Positions 33,125 to 43,054 of a DNA stretch of 64,000 nt are shown here, piece after piece. The notes under the pieces are model-generated. The model was not told the origin of the DNA, made no database searches, and was given only the letters and a program-made list of their open reading frames with translations. Where the stretch lies: positions 124,001 through 188,000 of the forward strand of contig JAJZPM010000002.1 of NCBI GenBank assembly GCA_021811105.1, read 5' to 3'. The stretch's first letter is position 1; each line of letters begins with the position of its first letter. A program made the translations under genes and the position numbers. The DNA is from Nitrospirota bacterium (GTDB lineage Bacteria; Nitrospirota; Thermodesulfovibrionia; Thermodesulfovibrionales; UBA6898).

Positions 33125-34396
33125 ATGGATTTGCAGAGCTTTAATCCCTGGTGGAAGGCCGGAAAGGTATCCCCGGAGTTTACCGGCAGAAAAAGAAAGA
33201 TATTTGATGAGATCGTCAGGTATGTGGACAAGCGTCAGATAGTGCTGTTTACCGGGTTAAGAAGGGTCGGCAAGACGACCCTCATGTACCAGATCATCGA
33301 TGAGCTTCTCAGAAAAGACGTGAATCCCTATAGCATCATGTATTTCTCATTCGATGAGATGAGATACGATCTGGAGGAGCTTATCAAACAATACGAGACA
33401 GATGTGCTCCGGGAGGATATCTCAAAAAAGAAAGTCTATATATTCCTGGATGAGATACAGAAACTTGAGGGGTGGCCCTCAAAGGTGAAACTTCTCTACG
33501 ATGCGAACCCAAAGTTGAAGCTCTTTCTGACAGGTTCGGCACAGATAACCATGTGGCAGGGCACAAGGGAAAGCCTGGCTGGAAGGTTCTTTGACTTTAT
33601 GACCAAGCCCCTGGACTTTGAGGAGTACCTTGAGTTCAAAGAAGTCGGGATAGACAAAAGCAGGGAGAAGATCTTCGAGAAGGACCTGAAGAGGCATATG
33701 TCTGTGTTCCTGAAAACAGGCGGTTTCATCGAGGCCCTCGATATGGACGAGCCTGTGCTGAGGAAATACCTGAAAGAGAGCCTCCTTGAGAGGGTCATCT
33801 TTGTGGATATTCCGCAAACCTTTAAGCTCGACCTGCCAGATCTCCTTATGAAGCTGCTGACTATCACTGCTTCACGTCCGGGCTTTTATCTGGACTACAA
33901 AAACCTGAGCAATGACCTGAACGTTGACCAAAGGACTATTGCGAATTACATCTCCTATCTTGAATATGCATTGTTCCTGCAGAAGCTTTACAATTATTCC
34001 AGCAATCTCCTTACCAGCGAGAAGAAGGTAAAAAGGCTCTATCCCTGCAACACGGCCTTCACACTCGCGCTGAACCCTCAGGCCGATCTGCCGTCGGTTC
34101 TGGAGCAGTTCTTTGTAAACAGCCTTGATGCGAAGTTCTTTCTGAAAACCCCGCAGAAAGAGGAGATCGACATTATCCATGCCCATGACAAGGTTGTACT
34201 TCCTGTTGAGATAAAGATCAAGGAGAAGATTGGAAAGGACGACATCAAGACACTCTTCAAATTCCTTGAGAAGAACAGGCTCAACAAGGCATTGCTTGTC
34301 ACCCTCGATACTGAGACGAAGTTCGAGAGGGAGGGCCTTTTGATCGAGGCAGTCCCTTATTGGAAATACTGGAGTATAAAAGAGAGGACGCGCTAA
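33125..34396 (+). CDS. AAA_14/DUF4143 ATP-binding protein
   Basis: A 423-residue ATPase with Walker A FTGLRRVGKTTLMYQII near residue 41, Walker B VYIFLDEIQKL near residue 110 and sensor LFLTGSAQ near 140. The C-terminal DUF4143 domain resembles a restriction-like nuclease fold (IDIIHAHDKVVLPVEIKIKE). These proteins are frequent in mobile and defence-rich regions of anaerobes and archaea; their role is not established. ATG 33125 has GGAGAG upstream and its own -35/-10 boxes. Codon usage and base composition are more A+T-rich than neighbouring genes, and it sits beside tRNA genes. This suggests horizontal transfer. Confidence 0.85.
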   Translation: MDLQSFNPWWKAGKVSPEFTGRKRKIFDEIVRYVDKRQIVLFTGLRRVGKTTLMYQIIDELLRKDVNPYSIMYFSFDEMRYDLEELIKQYETDVLREDISKKKVYIFLDEIQKLEGWPSKVKLLYDANPKLKLFLTGSAQITMWQGTRESLAGRFFDFMTKPLDFEEYLEFKEVGIDKSREKIFEKDLKRHMSVFLKTGGFIEALDMDEPVLRKYLKESLLERVIFVDIPQTFKLDLPDLLMKLLTITASRPGFYLDYKNLSNDLNVDQRTIANYISYLEYALFLQKLYNYSSNLLTSEKKVKRLYPCNTAFTLALNPQADLPSVLEQFFVNSLDAKFFLKTPQKEEIDIIHAHDKVVLPVEIKIKEKIGKDDIKTLFKFLEKNRLNKALLVTLDTETKFEREGLLIEAVPYWKYWSIKERTR

Positions 34397-34438
34397 GCAG
34401 GTGGCGCGTCCGGAAACCGTGCACTCCCTTGAAAAGCT

Positions 34439-34514
34439 TGGCGGTCCCAACGGGAGTCGAACCCGTGTTTTAGCCTTGAGAGGGCCACGTCCTAGGCCAC
34501 TAGACGATGGGACC
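34439..34514 (-). tRNA. tRNA-Glu (CTC)
   Basis: The minus strand folds into a full cloverleaf: acceptor GGTCCCA/TGGGACC, D-arm GTC...GAC, anticodon loop CTCTCAA giving anticodon CTC (reads GAG), and T-arm ACGGG-TTCGACT-CCCGT. The CCA end is encoded. The sequence matches the usual glutamate tRNA. Confidence 0.93.
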
Positions 34515-34521
34515 ATAAAAG

Positions 34522-34615
34522 GCAGTAAGTAGTAGAGAGCTATGAGTAAATAGTTAAAATGCCGGAACGACGCCAGATAGCTATTTACTATTCACTACTT
34601 ACTGTTCACTGTTTC
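34522..34615. repeat. Inverted heptamer arrays between two tRNA genes
   Basis: On the plus strand CTATTTA, CTATTCA, CTACTTA, CTGTTCA run in tandem from 34581. An inverted version (CTATTTA, CTCATAG, CTCTCTA, CTACTTA on the minus strand) occupies 34522-34552. The two arms can form a long hairpin between the tRNA genes. Confidence 0.7.
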
Positions 34616-34617
34616 AA

Positions 34618-34691
34618 TGGCTGGGGAGAGAGGATTCGAACCCCTATAAGCAGATCCAGAGTCTGCCGTCCTGCCATTGGACGACTCCCCA
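34618..34691 (-). tRNA. tRNA-Gln (CTG)
   Basis: Cloverleaf on the minus strand: acceptor TGGGGAG/CTCCCCA, D-arm GTCC...GGAC, anticodon stem GCAGA/TCTGC with loop CTCTGGA giving CTG (reads CAG), and a T-arm with TTCGAAT. CCA is encoded. It lies just upstream of tRNA-Glu and could be in one transcript with it. Confidence 0.93.
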
Positions 34692-34903
34692 AGCGCAATC
34701 CGGAAATATAATTAAACCACAAAACAGGCTTCCTTGTAAACCTTGCAGCCGCCCAAATAAGCACAACAAAGAAGGCGGATATAGTGAAAAAAGTCCATAA
34801 CCAGCGGCCCCTCATGTCCCACCATGTGTGGCCGGCGATCACGCGTACATCGGCCTGACATTTCGCCTTTCGGAGCTGTTTCAAGGTCCTGGCAGAAGGG
34901 GAT

Positions 34904-35374
34904 TCACGGCTGCTTCCTCTCCCTATGTTCGAAAAGCGTCTTCACCTCATCCATCAGATCGTTGATGTCTTTGAACTGGTGATAGACCGATGCGAACCTT
35001 ACATATGCTACCTTATCGAGTTGCCTGAGTTCGGCCATGATCTGTTCGCCTATCCATGTGCTGCGGATTTCTTTGACGCCGAGACCGGCGAGTTTTTTTT
35101 CGATGGAATCGACGATGGAGTCGAGTCTGTCCGTCTCTATAGGTCTTTTCTTGCAGGCGATAAGGAGTCCGTTTCTTATCTTGCCGGTGTCGAACGGTTC
35201 CCTTCTGCCGTCCTTCTTCACAACCATGGGGACTAGGTCTTCGACCCTCTCGTAGGAAGTGAACCGTTTGCCGCATCTCAGGCATTCCCTTCTGCGGCGG
35301 ATTGCGTTGCCTTCCCTGCTCGTCCTTGAGTCTATTACTTTGTCTTCAAGGTTCTCGCAGAAAGGACATTTCAT
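34904..35374 (-). CDS. nrdR: Transcriptional repressor NrdR
   Basis: A 156-residue regulator with an N-terminal zinc ribbon (CPFCENLEDKVIDSR and CLRCGKRFTSYERVED) and a C-terminal ATP-cone domain (VVKKDGRREPFDTGKIRNGL). NrdR binds ATP and dATP and represses ribonucleotide reductase genes when deoxynucleotides are abundant. The length is standard. No nrd gene is in the window. It follows glyA on the same strand, in a common rpiB-glyA-nrdR order; the glyA-nrdR gap of 155 bases holds an inverted repeat. Confidence 0.97.
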   Translation of the reverse strand: MKCPFCENLEDKVIDSRTSREGNAIRRRRECLRCGKRFTSYERVEDLVPMVVKKDGRREPFDTGKIRNGLLIACKKRPIETDRLDSIVDSIEKKLAGLGVKEIRSTWIGEQIMAELRQLDKVAYVRFASVYHQFKDINDLMDEVKTLFEHRERKQP

Positions 35375-35481
35375 GGCAACAAAGTGACGGTGCCGGCAAA
35401 CAGCGGCTGGAAAGATAGTTTACCCGATGCCGGAAAATGTCGTATCAATCTGTTCTTATAAGCCATGGTCTTATACTAACA

Positions 35482-35512
35482 CAAGACCTTTCCGGGGTTT
35501 CCCCGGTTCTTG
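35482..35512 (-). terminator. Inverted repeat after glyA
   Basis: CCGGGG (35492-35497) and CCCCGG (35501-35506) pair across three bases, and the outer CAAGA/TCTTG extends the dyad. It starts 18 bases after the glyA stop. No T-run follows, so termination is uncertain. Confidence 0.4.
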
Positions 35513-35529
35513 TACCACGTCAGGGTCTT

Positions 35530-36768
35530 TTATCGGTACATGGGGAAGCGATCACACAGCGCTCTCGCACGCCTGGCAATGGCCGCGATCGCTTCAGGCT
35601 CCTTGCTGTTATTGATGACCTCGGAAATAATCCCGGAGATCTCCTCCATCTCGGCCGTGCCCATGCCGCGCGTGGTGACGCTTGGAGTTCCGAGCCTGAT
35701 GCCGCTCGTCACTGCAGGGGGACGCCGGTCATAGGGGATGGCGTTTTTGTTCACCGTGATGCCGGCCTTGTCCAGTGCCTGCTCCGCATCTTTCCCGGTG
35801 ATGCCCTTGCGGGTAAGGTCTACCAGCATTAGGTGGTTATCGGTGCCGCCCGAGATGATCTCGAAGCCTTCCCTGACAAGCCCGGCCGCAAGCGTCTTAG
35901 CATTATCGATGACCGCCTTCTGGTAAACCCGGAAATCCTCGGTCATCGCCTCCTTGAGCGCCACTGCTTTGGCGGCGATGACATGGACGAGCGGCCCGCC
36001 CTGTATCCCGGGGAATATCATCTTGTCCACGGCCTTCGCAAATTCGGCCTTGCACATGATCATCCCCCCCCGGGGGCCCCTCAGGGTCTTGTGCGTCGTC
36101 GTAGTAACGAAATCTGCAAAGGGCACCGGAGAAGGGTGCAGCCCGACGGCAACGAGACCGGCGATATGCGCAATGTCGGCCATGAGATAGGCGCCTATCT
36201 CTTTTGCGATCTCGGAGAAGACCTTGAAATTTATTATCCTTGAATAGGCGGAGGCGCCGACGACGATCATCTGCGGTCTGTGGGCGCGTGCAAGGCCCCG
36301 GATTTCATCATAGTCGATAAGCCCGTCTTTGTTCACCCCATACGGCACATTTTGATACAGGGCCCCCGAAAAATTCACGGATGCGCCGTGGGAGAGATGG
36401 CCCCCGTGGCTGAGGTTCATGCCGAGGATCTTGTCCCCCGGCTTCAGTACCGCGAAATAGACCGCCATATTAGCCTGAGAGCCGGAATGGGGCTGTACGT
36501 TGACGTGTTCTGCGCCGAAGATCTCCTTAGCCCTCCCGACGGCAAGAGTTTCGACGATGTCCGCAAACTCACAGCCGCCGTAATACCTCCTGCCGGGATA
36601 GCCCTCGGCGTATTTATTGGTGAAGATCGAGCCCTGCGCTTCCAGGACGGCCCTGCTTACGTAGTTCTCAGAAGCGATAAGGACTATCTTTTCGTGCTCC
36701 CTGCACCGTTCCCGCTCGATCGCATCATAGACCTGCGGGTCGACAATCCTGAGATCATCATTTTCCAT
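35530..36768 (-). CDS. glyA: Serine hydroxymethyltransferase GlyA
   Basis: A 412-residue PLP enzyme interconverting serine and glycine with transfer of a one-carbon unit to tetrahydrofolate. The PLP lysine lies in [17 protein letters not shown] near residue 225. The opening [20 protein letters not shown] and [15 protein letters not shown] are family signatures. It is cytoplasmic and of standard length. The start overlaps the end of rpiB by 11 bases, so both belong to one transcript, with nrdR downstream. Confidence 0.97.
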   Translation of the reverse strand: MENDDLRIVDPQVYDAIERERCREHEKIVLIASENYVSRAVLEAQGSIFTNKYAEGYPGRRYYGGCEFADIVETLAVGRAKEIFGAEHVNVQPHSGSQANMAVYFAVLKPGDKILGMNLSHGGHLSHGASVNFSGALYQNVPYGVNKDGLIDYDEIRGLARAHRPQMIVVGASAYSRIINFKVFSEIAKEIGAYLMADIAHIAGLVAVGLHPSPVPFADFVTTTTHKTLRGPRGGMIMCKAEFAKAVDKMIFPGIQGGPLVHVIAAKAVALKEAMTEDFRVYQKAVIDNAKTLAAGLVREGFEIISGGTDNHLMLVDLTRKGITGKDAEQALDKAGITVNKNAIPYDRRPPAVTSGIRLGTPSVTTRGMGTAEMEEISGIISEVINNSKEPEAIAAIARRARALCDRFPMYR

Positions 36769-37216
36769 CTGTCTTTAAATCTTCCTCTATCTTTCTGATC
36801 TTGTTCAGCCTTCTTATATGTCTGTCGCCTTCAAACGGCGTTGTCATCCAGGTCTTTACGATCTCATAGGCAAGGTCTTTCCCTATTACCCTGCCTCCCA
36901 TGACCAGCACATTCGCATCGTTATGGAGCCGGCTCATCTTGGCCGAGAAAAGGTCGTTACAGAGCGCGGCCCTGACGTTAGGAAACTTATTGGCGACCAT
37001 CGACATGCCGAGGCCGGTCCCGCAGATGAGAATGCCCCTTTCGACCTTTCCGGAGGAAACAAGCACGGAGACTTTCTCTCCAAAATCCGGGTAATCGACG
37101 GACTGTGTGCCGTTTGTGCCGCAGTCGACAAATTCAATATTGAGACTCTTCAGGAGGTCGATTATCTCTTCCTTTAACCCGAATCCGGCATGGTCACAAC
37201 CCACGGCAATTTTCAC
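36758..37216 (-). CDS. rpiB: Ribose-5-phosphate isomerase B
   Basis: A 152-residue RpiB/LacA-type isomerase that interconverts ribose 5-phosphate and ribulose 5-phosphate. The motifs [26 protein letters not shown] and [13 protein letters not shown] carry the active site (catalytic cysteine in CGTG). The C-terminal [17 protein letters not shown] binds phosphate. The start codon is GTG 37216. It heads the rpiB-glyA-nrdR run. The 170 bases upstream to the GIY-YIG remnant hold no gene that I can support. Confidence 0.96.
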   Translation of the reverse strand: MKIAVGCDHAGFGLKEEIIDLLKSLNIEFVDCGTNGTQSVDYPDFGEKVSVLVSSGKVERGILICGTGLGMSMVANKFPNVRAALCNDLFSAKMSRLHNDANVLVMGGRVIGKDLAYEIVKTWMTTPFEGDRHIRRLNKIRKIEEDLKTDGK

Positions 37217-37387
37217 CCGCGCAAACCTTCCTGAATCCCGTATCCCGACTTACATTAAACCCGGGGAAATGATATTTATCAAGCATATTATCTTATCCGA
37301 GGGAATATTTCCAAGTCAAGAAAGGGTTATTATCCAAGGAGAAGCAGCCGCTAATGCGGCTGGCGATGAAGCCGCCACCCACTGCAT

Positions 37388-37598
37388 GTGAGAGAGTCGC
37401 ACGGATGCATCTTTAGGCATGCTTCTTCTTAGGTCAGAAGCAAGCCCGACATAAGTAAAGATGGCCATTCCGGTAAAGAGCGTAAATGCCATGTCTGCCC
37501 TTGACATATTCCCTGATTATGTCCTGATGTTTTTCAAGGGCATCGAGAGAAATATTTTCGAGGTGTTCACAGACCAGTTGGCCTTTATGGGATTTCAT
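37388..37598 (-). pseudogene. GIY-YIG family protein, frameshifted and truncated
   Basis: Starting at ATG 37598, which overlaps the res stop as ATGA, the frame reads MKSHKGQLVCEHLENIS, then RGRHGIYALY-like sequence (here KGRHGIYALYRNGHLY) and stops early after LCRACF. Removing one T near 37450 restores LYYVGLASDLRR, the YIG half of a GIY-YIG nuclease motif. Beyond that the sequence no longer looks like the family, so the C-terminus is lost. GIY-YIG proteins cut DNA in repair, restriction and mobile elements. This gene was the last of the mod-orf6N-res unit. Confidence 0.7.
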
Positions 37599-39881
37599 AT
37601 TCTCGCTCCGTTTATCGCGTTAGTAATAGACGAAAAATCACCGTCGGTCGGCATCACAAATAGGCAGCGGCCGCCGCTTCGCGATTCCCATACCTTTCCG
37701 ACGGCGCGCTTTTCTTCCGAGTCGGCAGTATCATAACGGTCTTTCCCCTTGTATTCCACCGCCAGGGCGCGACCATCGCGCAGCATGCAGACGAAGTCAG
37801 GGTAAAACCAATCAGTAGATGTTTGCAGACGAAATGACGTGGCCTTCTTAGAAAGATTTCGCGCCCAAAACTCCACCTCCGGCAGCCCATCGATAAGCTG
37901 AGCGCATTTAAATTCTTCGGTAAGCTCCCTGTTGCCTGTGAACTCCCTCAATTCCCCCGGCTTCGGCCCGAAATAATGTTTCTTGAACTGGAAGCCGCCT
38001 TCATAAAGCCAGCTCGGCTCATATGCCATCGTCTTGAAGTTTATTGTCCGCTCATCGCTCACGGCAAGCATCGAGTCCGGCAGCAGAAAAGCCTGAAAAG
38101 CCGCCCTGCGCTCGCTGTAGCGATGTTCCCGGATGCGGCTTTCAATCTCATCGCGAAGTCTGAAGCGGTCAAGCGCAAGCAGACTGACATCGGTGATTCC
38201 GTGCTTCGTCATGAGCCCTCTCACAACCTTTCGCAGAAACTCGGCTGACTCGCCTGCCGTGATATCCCGATGCTCAATATTGGCGTCAAGCCAGGCGACA
38301 AGGCCGCCAACCGTCCAGTCATCTGAGCCGCCGAGGGCCAGGACCTGCTGATGCAACGCGCCCACAAAATCATTATCCTCAGTTTCCGACACCACGCTGG
38401 TTTCAATCTTGCCGGTATCGGCCACATCCACAATTCCGGAATATCCTGTTGGTCTCTTCAACGGATTATAATCGGGGGACAGGGAAGCGTCTTTAGCGCT
38501 AAGCTTCCACGGATGTTCTATCAGAAACGTGCCTTCAAACTCAAAAAGCGAACCGTCCTCACGCACGCAGAGAAGCGGGACGAAGAAATCCAGCTGAAGT
38601 TCGTAGGGTGAAGGCATGCGGGTCTTTCCTGTGCCGCCAAATGCCTTCTCGGCCTCGCACACGAGCATAACGGCCTCTTCCACTTTGGCCTTGGCCTCCG
38701 GGGTCTTCACGCAACTCGTAAGTTTATCAGTCTCTCCGGCGTCGAGTGGAACCAATACGGTGATCTCGCTTTTTTGGGAGTCGATTCTCGCCTTTCCGCC
38801 AAGCGCCGCCTCCTGAACTCTTGCAACTGCGGCGTCTATCTCATCCGGGGGCAGCTGGACCGTTTTCGGCTGTACGCCGAGAGGCAGGATGCCCTGCGGC
38901 ACAGGGATGATGATCCGTTCGGCCTCAGCAGCAGTAAAGCCGTTGCTTTCAAGCGCCTCCTGCAATTCGGTAAGCACTTCAGAAATGGATTCAGAGACCG
39001 AAAAAACAAAGGCGCAATTAAGATCCGGATGCCGCTTCTCCTCGGCCCCCGGGAGCCGGAGGATGCGGCCGACAATCTGCTCGATGGCCGTTGCAGAGCG
39101 CGTCTCTTTAAGACTGCAAAGCACATAGGCGAAAGGGCAATCCCATCCCTCGCGCAGTTTTTCGACGGTGATGATAAACCGCACCGGACATTTCGGCGAG
39201 GCGATATCATCTACTTTTTTCAGCTCTTCGAGTTTGCCGGTCGAGATCTTTATCTCTTCCTTTGTGATGCCGTAGTCGCTAGCAAGACTGTCCCGCAAAG
39301 GCTCGCATTTATCCACGCGCTCAGCCTGAAGCAGAAGTATAGGACGGAGATATTCACCCGTATCCTGCCCTTCTGCGATAGCAATCCTCTCAAGATCGGC
39401 GCGGAGTGCGATCGCCTCGGAAAACAACTGCTCGCGCTGGCTAGGATGCCGTGGCGCGGGAAAGCCGCAGCGCCTCTTCGATGGTCACGACTTCCACCGC
39501 GCCACAGGCAAGTTCAAGCGCCCGTCTATAGAAATGCCTTGGGTCGCGAAGGGCCTCAGCAGTTTGGTCAAGAATGGTATTGCCCGGCACCAGCCAGAGC
39601 ACAACCGCGCGGTCTGCGCGAAGAAGTGATTTCATCGCGATGCCCGCCGCATGACACGCAAGCAAAGTCTTGCCCCCGCCTGTCGGTACGCGCAGGCATA
39701 CGTAAGGCATGCCGGGTTTCAGTCCCGCAGAATAAACAGGGATGTATGGTGTTGGAACCTGGTTGTTCTGAAGCTTCACCGACTGGAAAGCCGCTTCGGG
39801 TCTGCCGTCTTTCGAGCATTGGCGGAAGAACGATTGAAGAGAATCCAGGACCCTTTCCTGATAGTCCTTGAGAGGTTTCAC
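37595..39881 (-). pseudogene. Type III restriction Res-like helicase/nuclease, internally deleted
   Basis: The first part (39881-39441) has the Q-motif-like start KDYQERVLDSLQSFF and Walker A RVPTGGGKTLLACHAAG, then stops after RLSRATAS. A second frame from about 39450 to 37595 has the helicase C-terminal motifs (FIITVEKLREGWDCPFAY, IEQIVGRILRLPG) and a PD-(D/E)XK nuclease site (FYPDFVCML...AVEYKGKDRYD). The middle, which should hold the DEAD-box motif II and about 200 residues, is missing, and the frame shifts at the junction. The intact gene would have been a DNA translocase-endonuclease of a type III-like system. It cannot be functional as a single protein now. Confidence 0.8.
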
Positions 39882-40453
39882 TTGTCCTCCCTGTGAAACC
39901 CGATACGCCGCTTCGGAGTCTCAGGCGGCGGCTGAAGCAGGGGCTGCAGTTTTTGCCAGATAATCTTCAAGGCCTGGTCGTGATTCAGCAGGGTCTTGTC
40001 GATCTCTGCCAGCCGCTTGAGAATCGCAGCATTGGCGGCAAGCTGTTCACGCATGTGAACGAAGGCCCGGACCACATAGACGCTCATTGACACTGCCTGG
40101 GGGCTGTTCAGCACAGTAGCCGCCATAATAGCGCCGTGCTCGGAAAAAACCCAAGGGAGTTTTCGCCGTCCCCCATGAAATGAAGCGGTCTCAATTTGCG
40201 ACCGGTTCATTTCGCTTGGATCGTCTCCGGCTCCTGACAGACTTGATGTCGCAATGTGCGACTTCAAGTCCGCCCATTCTTTGGCAGTCAATTGAAAAGC
40301 AAAATCCACCGGAAAGCGCTCTGCATTGCGCTTCACCTGTTCATTCAGCCGCTTGGTTGGAACTCCATAGATTGAGGCAAGGTCGGCATCCAGGATCACC
40401 TTATGTCCGCGCGCCGACAATATCACGGCCTCTATTGGCTGTTTTGTCTTCAT
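39878..40453 (-). CDS. ORF6N domain-containing protein
   Basis: A 191-residue protein with an N-terminal ORF6N DNA-binding domain (VILDADLASIYGVPTKRLNE, then NAERFPVDFAFQLT) and a middle segment KLPWVFSEHGAIMAATVL that also belongs to the family. The C-terminal part forms a coiled helix rich in Leu. ORF6N domains come from phages and mobile elements. The start overlaps the mod stop (ATGA) and the stop overlaps res (four bases). It is the only intact member of this four-gene unit. Its role there is unknown; it could be a regulator or a specificity accessory. Confidence 0.88.
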   Translation of the reverse strand: MKTKQPIEAVILSARGHKVILDADLASIYGVPTKRLNEQVKRNAERFPVDFAFQLTAKEWADLKSHIATSSLSGAGDDPSEMNRSQIETASFHGGRRKLPWVFSEHGAIMAATVLNSPQAVSMSVYVVRAFVHMREQLAANAAILKRLAEIDKTLLNHDQALKIIWQKLQPLLQPPPETPKRRIGFHREDK

Positions 40454-40682
40454 GACACCTTGACCTCATAGGGAGTTTGCCTCACGATGACGCGCTCGGC
40501 ATGCAGCCGGTCGCGGCCGAGCAGACAGCCAGCGCAATAAACGACCTTCGGCCCTCGACGATCAGATTGCCGTCTCCGGGCTCGCCGCAGGAAAGGTCGG
40601 GCACGTCTTTAAGCAGGTGAAAAGGGACCTGCAGGTGGTGGTTGACTACCGCTTCTTTTCCTATCCAGTTCAGCGTCGGCAT
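40450..40682 (-). pseudogene. DNA methyltransferase (mod) remnant with a large internal deletion
   Basis: The first 44 or so codons (MPTLNWIGKEAVVNHHLQVP, then HLLKDVPDLSC and GNLIVEG) match the start of site-specific DNA methylases of type III-like systems. At about 40552 the frame jumps to the C-terminal end (VVYCAGCLLGRDRL, then ERVIVRQTPYEVKVS). All catalytic motifs (DPPY, FxGxG) are gone. The final TGA overlaps the ORF6N start codon, showing that both ends of the original gene remain and only the middle was lost. Confidence 0.7.
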
Positions 40683-40741
40683 ATTCGGTCAATACGAAGA
40701 AGAAATATTTATCCCCTTTATTAACTGCCTCGCAATAGTAT

Positions 40742-40906
40742 GCACATAACCATCAAAAAAACCCTCCTAACCTCCCTTTACCAAAGGGAGGATACCTCTC
40801 TTTTCCGCCTCGGCGGATCAGCCGGGGCTGAGGCAGAGAGGCCTGCCTGCCGGCAGGCAGGGGCGAGGGGAGCTTTTACGGCTGGAAGTGCATTCAATTA
40901 ATGAGA
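40742..40906. repeat. MITE-like repeat, copy A
   Basis: About 165 bases running from GCACATAA to CATTCAATTAATGAGA. It contains CCTCCTAACCTCCCTTT, an inner CCTGCCTGCCGGCAGGCAGG palindrome, and imperfect inverted ends near GCAC. It aligns over its whole length with the element at 47934-48101. No coding potential is seen. The remaining sequence to tgt (40907-41115) contains a TATAAT box at 41075-41080 and no gene that I accept. Confidence 0.8.
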
Positions 40907-41106
40907 CACTTTTATAATTCTCTCAATTTCCCCATTCCGCTTTCCATCGCAGATGATTGTAGCACACCGGCGCGGAACGCTGAAAGAGCTGCGCCCTTTG
41001 TCATTCTGACTGATTGGGGAGGCGAGACATTCCCTTTCGGCCCCTGGAACGATCTCGACAGATGTCTTTTCGCGTATAATAATGTCTGGAAAGCATTCTC
41101 AGATAA

Positions 41107-42234
<1,128 letters not shown>

Positions 42235-42255
42235 AATGGGGGCGGGACTATTGAA

Positions 42256-42918
42256 ATGTATATAGTCAGATTCACAGACCGTGAACCGGATATGAAAGGC
42301 GACTGGGAAGGGCCTGTCTGGAAGCGCGCCAAAACGCTTGAGATTTCCCACTTCCGTCCCGAAGGCAGCAACCACCGGCCGAAGACCGTCGCGAAACTGC
42401 TCTACGCCAGACGGGGCATCGCAGGCATCTTTCACGTTGAAGACAGGTATGTCCGATGTGTGCACACGAACTACCTGGACCCGGTGTATAAAGACAGCTG
42501 CGTCGGCTTCGCCTTCAGGCCGGGGCCTTACCGCGAGCATTTCAATTTCCAGTTCAACTGCGGCGGAACGCTTCGGGCAAGTTTCATCTCGAATCCCGAT
42601 AATACGAGGGACAGGATCAAAGTGGTTATGCCGCTCTCAAGGAGGGACGGGGCCGCCATCCATGTCTATCATTCACTCCCGACAGTTGTCGATCCGGAAA
42701 TTGCCGGGCCTACGGAGTGGATACTGGAGTTCTTCATCCCGTTTTCGCTAATCGAAAAGTTTGTCTGCACTCCTGGAAACATCCCGGGCAATGAATGGAG
42801 GGTAAACCTCTACAAGTGCGGCGACGGGACTTCCCATCCCCACTGGGCTTCATGGGTGCCGCTCCCGTCAAGAAATATCCACCTGCCGGAATCCTTCGGG
42901 AAAATACGATTCGAGTAG
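42256..42918 (+). CDS. CBM9-like carbohydrate-binding family protein
   Basis: A 220-residue beta-rich protein resembling family 9 carbohydrate-binding modules. Family features include WEGPVWKRAKTLEIS at the start, AKLLYARRGIAGIFHVED and FEFFIPF-like WILEFFIPFSLIEK, and the end HWASWVPLPSRNIHLPESFG. There is no signal peptide and no catalytic domain, so it is a stand-alone module, perhaps cytoplasmic. Such proteins are often found near tgt or glycan genes, with no proven role. It starts 21 bases after tgt on the same strand. Confidence 0.8.
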   Translation: MYIVRFTDREPDMKGDWEGPVWKRAKTLEISHFRPEGSNHRPKTVAKLLYARRGIAGIFHVEDRYVRCVHTNYLDPVYKDSCVGFAFRPGPYREHFNFQFNCGGTLRASFISNPDNTRDRIKVVMPLSRRDGAAIHVYHSLPTVVDPEIAGPTEWILEFFIPFSLIEKFVCTPGNIPGNEWRVNLYKCGDGTSHPHWASWVPLPSRNIHLPESFGKIRFE

Positions 42919-43054
42919 GCGATGAGCAGTAACGGCACGCGACTCCGCCTGTTTGTGAGGAATACGCCCCCGGCCGGACATATTTACCAGTCTTCATTTC
43001 TTATGGTATTCTTCTCTATTATAGAATTGTTGTGTACTGGCACCTCATACGCTT

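Noticed and set aside
34606-34884. Open frame of 92 codons on the minus strand with one hydrophobic segment
   Set aside because: It runs through the tRNA-Gln gene, starts with TTG without a ribosome site and matches no family I know.
43039-43054. TGGCACCTCATACGCT just upstream of the DUF4388 gene
   Set aside because: GG-N10-GC spacing fits, but the -12 box lacks TT and the implied start would fall inside the coding sequence.
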